NCBI RefSeq assembly: GCF_900964775.1 | Contig: NC_041818.1 | Location: 9,879,332-9,943,331 of the forward strand | Direction of reading: 5' to 3' | DNA: 64,000 nt | Origin: Scleropages formosus | Lineage: Eukaryota; Chordata; Actinopteri; Osteoglossiformes; Osteoglossidae | Shown here: piece after piece, positions 13,484-22,594 of the stretch | How the letters are laid out: every line of letters starts with the position of its first letter | How positions within the stretch are numbered: position 1 is the first letter of the stretch | Program-made: the position numbers and the translations under genes | Notes under the pieces: generated by a model | The model's input: only the letters and a program-made list of their open reading frames with translations | Told to the model about the DNA's origin: nothing | The model's database searches: none

Positions 13484-13780
13484 TTTCACTCAACTCGTCC
13501 TCTTCTGCTTCCTATGAGTCCAGTTTCTTTAAGAATTCCCACTATTATCACAAAGAAACTCTTACTCTAAATAAATACCATAGCGTCACGAAACGCTATA
13601 CAGTAGTCTTTTTTTTTCAGTAGACACTGTGAATTCTTTTCTGTTTTGTGATTGGCCAACTTCCCGCTAACTCCTCCCGAATATTAAAACACGTATCAAC
13701 TATTGGTGTAAAACTGAAAGTCCCGCCTTCAACAAGTTATTTTCCCCCTCATTGGTCAACGTGCGCTATTTCCCTATGAA
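13484..13780 (-). promoter_or_regulatory. hnrnpul2 promoter with three evenly spaced CCAAT boxes
   Basis: Reading on the minus strand, CCAAT pentamers occur at 13655-13651, 13706-13702 and 13755-13751, about 50 bp apart and within 280 bp of the ATG. An E2F-like TTCCCGC lies beside the nearest one. Regularly spaced CCAAT boxes bound by NF-Y are typical of TATA-less growth-related promoters. No TATA box is positioned for this start. Confidence 0.5.
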
Positions 13781-14003
13781 AAATTTTAATAATACTTTGC
13801 TCATATTTTTATAAAGCTTGCTGCGAAATAATTTTTTAGGCATAGGCGATAAATTAATAGTCCTTCCACACATACTCCTAAATTCATTTTAAACGTTTGG
13901 GAATGAATTTCCAGTTTTGCTCAAACAATCTGTAAAGGTGGTAGAAGGGCACCTTATAGTTCCAAAGTCGAGGATTTTAATTTCTGTTTCTGTTCTGCAT
14001 ATC

Positions 14004-14005
<2 letters not shown>

Positions 14006-14051
<46 letters not shown>
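14006..14051. repeat. (GT)n microsatellite
   Basis: Uninterrupted GT dinucleotide tract of about 23 units in intergenic DNA between hnrnpul2 and the tmem179-family gene. Confidence 0.95.
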
Positions 14052-14054
<3 letters not shown>

Positions 14055-15518
14055 CTCATGCTCATGGATTTCCTATGGACTCGTCACTGCACACTGCTTT
14101 TAATATATGAAGTGCTGATCAGTGAGTCAATGGGTGTATTTTGAGCCCTCAATGATGGATGCCATGCCATCCAAGGTGCATCCTTACTACCTGTACTTTA
14201 ACCCTCTCCGAATGAGGCATGTACAAATCTATAAAGGTCTAGTTGCATTAAAAACAACAACCATAAGTTACAATAAAGTCTAACATGCACAGGATCAAAT
14301 GCGGCGTGGCACCCAGAAACAGCTCCAGGAAAAAAATACATATTGCCACATTGCACATTGTGAGTTTTTATTCGTCATTTTGCAGAAAAAAGCTTGAATT
14401 AAAGTCATATTGTTTTAATAAACGTAATAAATCTTTTAATACCATCTCTCATTACCTCCAGTTTCTTCCTCTGCTGCCTGTGCATCATTACAGTCAGGAT
14501 ACATTTTGGAGAGTGTCAGTATTGTGTCATAAAGCAAAAGATAAATCATGTGTGGGTTTGCTGAATGAATATCAACATGTGTGAGAATTTCCCATGTCTC
14601 TTCATTGCCTTCATGGCTTAAGCAATTTGACACAATTTTCCACCAACATCACAGCTTTAAGAATGTTGCAGGTTTGATTTAAATATCCTATTACGCTGTT
14701 GCATCAGCACAGACAGCATCACACAAACCTTCACGGGTGTGAGAGCGTACTGTTCGAAAAAGCATTCATTTCATATTAATATTCATATATACACCACAAA
14801 GACATGCAAATGTATTCCTGCCTTATCAGTTAATCTTACTAACATTAGGAATATGTAAAAATAGTGAATTAAATAACATCCTTCCAATGTTGTGCCTAGC
14901 TTGTGTTAAAATTATATACATGTTGAAAGTTTTTGTTGAAATCTCTAAAACGTTCAAGTACAAACTATTTTTCTCCCAATGTATCTTCACAGTTTTATCA
15001 ATTTACATGTTATCCTTATGCAAGGATACATGTCTGCTACTGGCCAAATGTCTGAAACTGAATTATAACGAAATACGAATAACAGGTTATGACATGATTA
15101 AATATAAAAGGAAATACAACATTATACAGCACTTTGTAACTGTACTACAACACTGTTGTATGTTACCTTGAGTTTTGGAGATTTGAGAGTTGACTACAAC
15201 CACTATGGCCTGCTTTCCAAACACAGATTGATCCCAATCATAGACTAAATTACACTGTCAGGAGGAATTCTTCACTGAAAATACTTTTTAGTCTAGGACT
15301 ATGCTTAATCTATATCCAGAAAACAGCTCTAAAACCATGCTAAATTATTTACAATATAAATTAATGATAATTTATACCAATAAATAATAATGAGCAAGAT
15401 ACAAATGGGCTGAAGCCCTTATTTTGCTGTTTTGCAGATCACAACAGACAAGTGTCAGGCATACATGCATGAAAAATAAAGACCAAAAACCACATACTGC
15501 ATTAGTCAGGTTACCCTG
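14052..15518. other. Intergenic DNA, no gene seen
   Basis: AT-rich sequence upstream of hnrnpul2 and downstream of the tmem179-family stop. It probably includes the latter's 3' UTR. No coding similarity or repeat family was recognised. Confidence 0.4.
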
Positions 15519-16741
15519 CTAAATAAAGACACTGGGTGTCCCCTGTGGATGGAGGCCTGGGTGCTGCAAGGAGCTGTCCACAGCTGGTTGTCCCAGAAGC
15601 AGCTCCTTTTCCCGGGACAAGCAGGGACCCCTGATCTGCTGGCTGTGGGAGTGGTAGAGGCGCAGGAAGGACAGGATAGCGTGAGTGAGCCACAGTGCTG
15701 TGACACACCAAAGGGAGACCTGCAAACAAGGACGTGGGTTATCGACAAAGAGCCCAAACCTTCACAATACCTTAACTACCTTCACAAATGTGTATCTCTT
15801 CCACACTCAAGCCCAGTTAAGACACAGAGAAAGTAAAAGAGAAAGTGCTCTCACGGTGCGGCTAAAAACTAAAGAACAAAATAAATGTTTACGTGCAACA
15901 TAACAGCTATAAGAGTAGAGTGCAAAAGAGAGAAAAAGAGCACGATTGCATGCGTGCCTGAATTTACCTGAGCACATGTGAGCTCAGTGTAGAAGGAAGA
16001 CGTGTCAACATCCAGGTACATGGGAACAGACTGTGCGTCCGCGCAGCTGGTGATTCGGGAGAGAAACAGAAGTGTCGACAACAGTCTGTGCAGGTGGTAG
16101 CCTAACACTAGAGGAAAAACACTTACCAAGTCAATACAATAATTATAGCACTGATCAGGCCCGAGGAAGACATCCTGCAACTGATGTGTGTGACACAATA
16201 CTGTGCCACACCGCACTGAGGTCAGATACTGGACTTCCACTATTTAACGGCATTTCATAGCGGTTATATCTAGATATTCTGGGGGCAAATATTGGGCTTG
16301 ATGGAACATTGTTACACTGGTACTACACCGGCAGCTTGCGAGGGCTACCTGTAGGGCCTGGTGCCGCGGTCCGTTACAATGTTGCACCAGGACAGCACCC
16401 CCAGGCTGAAAGTGACGGCTGCACCTCCGGACAGGAACAGCACACACAGGCTCAGCAGCACGGTGAGGAAGGCTGAGAAGAGATTGCTACAAGGGGAAAA
16501 GAATTGTTATTATTATTATAGATATTATCATGGATATTAGAGAGAGTGTGTTTCACTGATGTATGGATAAGTGACCCATTGTAAGTAGTATATCTAGCAG
16601 TGTAAGTCATTGTGGTGAATAAGGTGTGTGGGCTCATAACACTACATAGAGTTCATTGGAAGTTGCTTTGGAGAAAAGTGCCTGTTAAATGAATGAATGA
16701 ATGAATGAATTCTTAAGGATATTATTATTAGGAACATTACG

Positions 16742-16774
<33 letters not shown>

Positions 16775-17251
16775 GATAATTGTTCTTTAGTAATAAGAAC
16801 GTTATTATTATTATTGATGTTGTTATTATTATTGTTGTTGTTATTATTATATCATGTTGTACTGTTGATTCGCTTTTGATCTGTTAATTTTTTTTCCCAC
16901 TTACTCGTCATGTCGCCGATGGAGGTAGAAGAGGCTTCGCCAGCCCTGCGCGGCCCCGTACAACACCGTGAACACCCCCACGAACGTGGGAAACTGGCAC
17001 GCGGCCGGCGGCCCCCACTGCTGCACTATGAGCCGGGAGACGCAGGCCGGCTGCTCCTGCTGCTCGTCGGCGCTCCCGCCGCCGCCGCCGGTGCGGTTCT
17101 CCGTCCTCCAGAAGCCCAGGCTGAAGAGCGCACAGCGCCCCTTGAAGTGAGAGCCGTTGAGCGCCAGCGGCACGACCACCGCGAGCCCCGCCACGACAGA
17201 GAGGGTGTAGGCGGCCGAGTGGGCGAGCAACAGCCGCCGATCGAGTTCCAT
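15519..17251 (-). CDS. tmem179: TMEM179-family four-helix membrane protein, complete, 4 exons
   Basis: Exons (minus): 17251-16905, 16486-16349, 16046-15968, 15719-15519. All junctions are GT-AG with consistent phases, giving 254 residues. Predicted layout: N-terminal helix (about 8-30, AYTLSVVAGLAVVVPLAL); an extracellular loop with FKGRCALF and QQWGPPAACQF; helix 2 (about 90-108); helix 3 in exon 2 (FLTVLLSLCVLFLSGGAAV); a loop with SWCNIVTDRG and CADAQS; helix 4 (WCVTALWLTHAILSFLRLY); then a cytoplasmic tail with EKELLLGQP. The WGPPAAC motif and the EKELLL tail match TMEM179 rather than TMEM179B as I know them. The function of the family is poorly known. A Gly run and NRT sequon (about 50-60) form a lineage-specific loop insertion. 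It is head-to-head with ttc9c. Confidence 0.85.
16538..16710 (+). repeat. SINE family B, 3' portion, in intron 1 of the tmem179-family gene
   Basis: It carries the family core (TCACTGATGTATGGATAAGTG, ATCTAGCAGTGTAAGTCA, TAACACTACATAGAG) and the tail GTTGCTTTGGAGAAAAGTGC followed by repeated AATG. The tRNA-like head is missing. ATT-rich simple repeats follow at 16742-16775. Confidence 0.7.
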
Positions 17252-17410
17252 GGCGCAGCGACTCGCGAGTCACGACACGGGGTGGCGGGTCCTGCCGAAC
17301 GCACAGAAACAAAAACACAACAAAAAAGGGAGAGGTATCCAGTTACCTACATCATCATGATGCCCATGCGCGTATATGTCGACAAAGTAAAATTAGTAGC
17401 GTTGCCGCCG

Positions 17411-17499
17411 CGCGCTAAAATAACGTTATTAACGGTATGCTGACGCCGTACCTGTTCCTGCGCTCGTGCCGTTATTCTGGAACACCGACGAATAACGGC
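17411..17499. promoter_or_regulatory. Cluster of TAACGG (Myb-type) motifs and a 10-bp inverted repeat upstream of tmem179
   Basis: Within about 90 bp there are the palindrome AATAACGTTATT followed by TAACGG, then GCCGTTATTC (17468-17477) and its exact inverted partner GAATAACGGC (17490-17499). YAACGG is the Myb-family recognition core. The cluster lies 160-250 bp upstream of the ATG in CpG-rich DNA. That it is regulatory is inferred from position. Confidence 0.4.
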
Positions 17500-17920
17500 G
17501 CGGGACCGCAGTGACGCACTGGCACGAGACGCGTCACGTAGACAGGCGGCTGCGCTAAACAGTCCACGTAAATCGCTCAGTACGTTTTTATGCGCAGCAC
17601 ACTCGTTGCGTCTTTACCCTGTCATCCTTCTTTATGATCTGAAAATGTGTCGAAAGCTAATTCTGGGGTGGGGTGGGGGGGGGGGCACAGTCAGCGCCTA
17701 GCTGGAGAACATTCGGCAGACAGGGCGGGGTCCTGGCGCGAGGCAGATACGACACAATGGCTGATGGACGCCCCCCCCCCGCCTTCGTTAAGCATCAAAA
17801 GTCGGTCAGTGGAGCAGCGGATCCTTGCGTTGCCAGCCCCTTCTGTGAATCACCCCAAAATAAAAAGCACGGACTAGCTAGTGTAAATAATCCACTGGAG
17901 ATATTTTAGTCAAAATGTAG

Positions 17921-17922
<2 letters not shown>

Positions 17923-17957
<35 letters not shown>
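17923..17957. repeat. (AAT)n microsatellite
   Basis: Trinucleotide tract between the divergent tmem179-family and ttc9c genes. Confidence 0.9.
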
Positions 17958-17958
<1 letters not shown>

Positions 17959-17959
17959 C

Positions 17960-20300
17960 ACGTTATAGGGACAACCAGACAAAAGATAGACTTAAAGCCA
18001 TATATATCCACGTTTAAAATCCCTACTCGAACTGGTCCGTTATATAAAATCTAATAGTTTGCACGGCTGTGTCAGTTGCAATTCGTAAAACTCCTTATTA
18101 GCATTTTTTTAAATTCAGTTTCATTTAAAAAATATGTAAATCTGTTTATGCAATAGCATGATTAATATATAAAGTCTAACTTGATTCCACTACATTCAAA
18201 TATTGCTGAACACAAAAGCGTAGATCACGCAGGCCATTTAGTCAGATGCTGTGAATAAAAATATAACAGTGAAGGTGTGGCACAGGATTAAAGCTCCAGG
18301 ATTGATTGCAAAGGGGGAGAAGACAGCTTTTTATGGTCTTGCAAAGTTACATGCACGTGTCAGCTGAGGATAACATCATTTATTGCCCTTTATTTATTTC
18401 TCTGATTAGGAATAATGTGCCGAAAACTCACATGGTTACATTGTATTTGTCACTGTGCAGAAAACAATCAAAGATTTACTAATCTTAGAAGATTAAGTGT
18501 CGCCCTGGTTGCTCCCAGCTGAGTACACTGAAAAAAAAGATTTTTCAGAGATTTTTTAAAAACTTTATTGACAAACACAGACATGACAAAGTTAGGACCA
18601 CGTAGCCGGACAGAGTACAGTATATACAGTACATTTAGAGGGGCGTGAGGGACATCCGAAATTTAATCCTGATTGGTCAGCGACTGGTCACGTGGTGGCG
18701 ATACGCGCTCGGTTTTTCGATGCGCGCCGTTATACGGAGCTAAAAACAGTCATTGAAAATTACAACCTCAGGGAAATAGACTGAGGATGATGGCGCCATG
18801 AAGAGAAGGTAGTACCAAAAAGGCCAGGACAGCAAAGCACTGCATGAAGATGAATTAAAGTGCTCCACAATAACTGATACATCCTGAGTGATAGGTGCAG
18901 AGTGAGGTACATGATATTTACCCGGGTAATAATACGCAGCAGGTGCGCTGTATACAGTAAGTAAGGCAGCACTCACTGAACTGTCCGAGGACAATAGTAG
19001 CCCACAGAAAATAATTTTCTGAATGCTGTACTCTGGTGGTCATCTGGGCAAGTTGCTGGTTTATTGTTTTCGCGGAAAAAATCATGAACCTTGTTGTGAG
19101 ATCTTTTGTTTATTGCAGACAGGCCCCAGCTAAAAAAAAAACAGTTTCTTATTCAAAATGAGGCGCAGATCTTTCCATGACCGACGGTAACTCAACCAGG
19201 GCTGAAATTATGAACAGATGCATCACAAACGCACACCTTATCCTCCCTCCTTTGCCGTGGAATCGGCGGACGCAGCGCAGACCGAAGCTGTGGCACTGGC
19301 GATGCAGCGTGTTGCCCTCCGCTCCAGCAGGGGGCAGTGCGTTCCTGTACGGCCCCCGATTGGCTAGTCAGAGTCGAAAGGGCGAACAAGACATTTCGTC
19401 AATGCTTCTCCATGGGGAGGACGGAAGGAGCGTCCTAAGTCAATAGATACACTAGTATTCCTTTGTAAGTATATAAACCGTGACTTAAATTATTGGTGTT
19501 TCTGGAGTTAAAGAGGTAAATAAGATACAAAAGACGGGACTTTTCTTCGTGCTCTTGACGATGCTTTCTGCGAAGGGGGCGTGTGTGTGAACGATTCTAG
19601 GGGAAAAGAGAGACACATGAATGATGATGATGATGACAGTTCCGAAGACTGAAGCTTAAAGAGCCCAAATGTTCGTGAGTTCCCTCCCCCATCAGACTGT
19701 CTATATACGATTATATTAGCATACAGTGCCAACTTGTTTCAGGTGCGATTGTCTTCATTGTAACAATTGACAGTTGCTGGAATTTGAAGCAGATGAGACT
19801 TTCTAGGTAGGCGCTGACAGAGATTGGAGGAAATGCCCTCTGTGGGGACTAAGTTTCCTTTTTCTTATGGACTTAATGTGAGCCACTCTTGACCTTTTCT
19901 TCATTCGCTCTATTTTATGATCCGTGTCGGTAATGATACCCTATTTCGGGTTTGAATAACGCTGTATCATTGCACCAGCTAATTAAAAGTTTGAATTATT
20001 TATCCCTTCCCCGCTGGTGTTGCGTCGCGGCCATCGCAGGCCCGTGGTGTCAACCGAGGCCTTTTCGTGGTCCTGAGCTCATGACTAACACTCGGGGGTT
20101 GTCGTCGAGGGAGGATCGATGGCGATCGTGTTTGTGAGACGCGTCTCTTTCAGGTCACCGCAACAGCGCTACGAAGCGGCTTCCGTAAGAAGATTCACGC
20201 GCTGTGTTGCTCCTGTAATTGGAAACCCGAGGAGTAACGCAGTTTGTTCTGATGCATTTGACGTAGCACTTGGAGCGGAGCCAGGTTGTCACGGTAAACG
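17960..20300. other. Divergent intergenic region between tmem179 and ttc9c
   Basis: About 2.3 kb with no convincing coding exon. It includes a possible minus-strand poly(A) signal (CAATAAAG near 18566) of unknown origin, a CCAAT/CACGTG-containing GC-rich patch near 18670-18730, a CTCF-like site at 19324, and GC-rich sequence from 20.0 kb that is probably the ttc9c promoter and 5' UTR. Confidence 0.4.
19324..19339 (+). promoter_or_regulatory. CTCF-consensus-like site
   Basis: CCAGCAGGGGGCAGTG fits the vertebrate CTCF core (CCASYAGRKGGCRSY) at every core position. It sits between the tmem179-family gene and ttc9c, which point away from each other. Binding is not shown by sequence alone. Confidence 0.5.
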
Positions 20301-21305
20301 ATGGAGCCTGCGCCGAGCTCTCCCTCGGACTCCGAGGAGCTTGGAGCCGTCGGGGGCGCGGGGACCAAGGTGGACTCGCAGCTTCAGGAGGCCGCGCGGC
20401 TGAAATCGGAGGGGAACGCGCTCTATCGGGAGAAGCGCATCCGCGCAGCCATTGGACGGTACCACCGTGCTCTGCTCGTTCTGCGAGGTTTGGACGCTCG
20501 GGTGACATCGTCCATCCAGGGTTTTGGCCCCCAAGCACCCGCTCTCAGTTCCAAGCAGGAAGAACAGTTGAGAAGCACTCAGGTGGATTGTTACAACAAC
20601 CTAGCAGGTACTCCACAGGGTTTCAACCATTCGCAGTATCAGTCCAGAATGCGTGCAGCGATTGCCGAAAGAAATCAGGAAGCAGGCTTTTTATGATGTC
20701 TAGGTCAGGATTAGCCTAACATTTCTGAAGCTTTACCTTAATGGCATAATAGAATGTCGAGCATCTCATAGATGAGGGACTTGGTTGAAAAGTATGGCTA
20801 CGCATAATCGGTAAGTGCATGAAGTTAGCTTTAAAGATCCGACGTACATCCTGCATCTTTCCCTCCCTCTCGTCTTCAGCCTGCCTGCTTCAAAGAGAAT
20901 GTGTTGATTACGCCCGGGTCCGAGATTACAGCCTGCGAGTGTTACAGTGGCGGGCAGGTGACGTTAAGGCTCTCTACAGAGCTGGAGTGGCCACTCTGGA
21001 GCTGGGCGACGCGCATACAGCTCGGCAGTACTTGACGCAGGCCATCAGAGAGCAGCCCAACGGTAACTTGTATTCCGCACCACTTTCATGCTGCTGTGTG
21101 TTTACGCGTTGTGTCTCGATAGACAGATGGCTCCAAGCTCCCTATTTCTCTTCCATGTGCAGATGCAAATGTGAGGCGGTACTTGCAGCGGGCAGAAGAG
21201 AGACTGAGCAGTGACTACCAGAGAGAAAAAGAATTATATAAGGGCATGTTTGCCAAACAGAAGGGTGGCACAGGGGAGGGAGGGAGCGCAGTTACACTGA
21301 AGTAA
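20301..21305 (+). CDS. ttc9c: Tetratricopeptide repeat protein 9C, complete, 3 exons
   Basis: Exons: 20301-20607, 20880-21062 and 21163-21305, with GT-AG junctions and consistent phases, giving 210 residues. TTC9C is a small cytosolic TPR co-chaperone-like protein related to the TPR domains of FKBP immunophilins. After a 25-residue acidic leader come TPR helices: QLQEAARLKSEGNALYREK ... AIGRYHRALLVLRGLD, then VDCYNNLAACLLQ ... YSLRVLQW, and DVKALYRAGVATLELGDA ... YLTQAIREQPNDANVRRYL. The tail is LYKGMFAKQKGG. The human protein, as I recall it, stops soon after the equivalent of GMF, so this one has about 17 extra residues. The TAA stop overlaps a strong donor-like GTAAGT. In humans TTC9C neighbours HNRNPUL2, which also supports the calls here. 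Confidence 0.92.
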
Positions 21306-21619
21306 GTATAAAGCTAAGATCTTTGGGTTCTGTCTTAGAAAACATACACTGAAACTGAATGTTGAAGCAGGCTATAAATGACACAGTGCTGCTCAAAAAT
21401 ATCAAGATGCTGAGTATGTCTGGTTTGCAAAGCATCCCTGTTTTAAATATTTATAAGGAGAAGCAAAGCAGACAAGAACAAGAGGAGGAATTGTAATGGA
21501 AGGATTAAAGTGTCATACAGTAATAAGTGTCTTATTGTTATCAAATGCTAATCATTTTGTTTTTCATGTATTGTATGTTTCCAGGACTAGCAGAATGTTC
21601 CAATTTATTTTTATGGCTA

Positions 21620-21625
21620 AATAAA
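21620..21625 (+). terminator. Candidate poly(A) signal for ttc9c
   Basis: AATAAA on the plus strand 315 bp past the ttc9c stop. It is a short motif in AT-rich DNA, so it is only a candidate. Confidence 0.4.
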
Positions 21626-22255
21626 TATTTTGAAATTATAAAGCATATTAATCAATGGTATGTTTTCGAGGCCCTGTGTGACGCAAAGCAGGTTCCCCAA
21701 GTTGTCGTTTTTGTGACAAGGTGCATTTCTTGCGTGCTGACTGATACACGCAGCTCAGCGCAGTTTAAATCCAGGACGTTTGATTTGTTGTGTATGATTG
21801 GGAGTTCTAGGACAATTGGAAGAACTCACCACTTGTTTGCTCATGACACCACTATCAGGCAAATACGCACTGGCTGCAGCTCCCATTACCAATATTTAGC
21901 TTTCTTCCATGGTGCCAGTTGACATTCAGTGGGACAAACACACGTTGGCTGCGATCTGACTTGGGGCTGTATTTGTAACAAGAAATTCAGATGCAGATGT
22001 GATCTAAACAAAGAGACAAACCAGATATAAAGCAGCAACACTGGACTGCAGAAAAAAAAAGACCAATTAACTTATTTTCACAGATGAATTCCAGTAAGAC
22101 ATTTGAAAACGGAAACATTTATTGAAATTGTAAATAAGCTATTTCAAGTCAGAATCACACATAAAAGTATTTTCAGTCACAGTTTGAAATAATTCTTGGA
22201 AACTACACTGAGTATAATTTTTTTACGTATAACTTTTTTTTTGCTTTACGTCATA

Positions 22256-22261
22256 TTTATT
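22256..22261 (-). terminator. Candidate poly(A) signal for the dact gene
   Basis: AATAAA on the minus strand about 335 bp past the dact stop. A second AATAAA lies at 22123-22118. Confidence 0.4.
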
Positions 22262-22594
22262 GTAGAATGAAGGTCTGTAGTTATTGGCCAGAGTACACAG
22301 AGCAACTGAAAGGCAAACTCAACTCGCAGCAGTTTCAGAGAATGCGCCCCCACCCCATGCAGAAGCACACAAAGGCAAAAGGAAATCCAGCTCAGCACTG
22401 GCACAGCCGTGTGTTTTACCAAACTGAACTAAGAATCACCTCAAATTATCACAAGGCTACAATCAGACCAAGGCCAGTATAGTATAGTTTAGTACTCTTT
22501 AATAGGTAGAGAGATGGTCACGTTTAATTATCAAAGACATGCTTGTTGTTTGGAAATGGTTTTGTACACGATCGTGCTGTTTTGGCACACTGGG

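Larger units (their letters stand above)
21306..22594. other. Convergent intergenic region and 3' UTRs of ttc9c and the dact gene
   Basis: The two genes end tail-to-tail 1.3 kb apart. Poly(A) signals occur on both strands (plus at 21620, minus at 22261 and 22123). Open frames at 21527-21922 and 22267-22482 show no recognisable domain. Confidence 0.5.
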
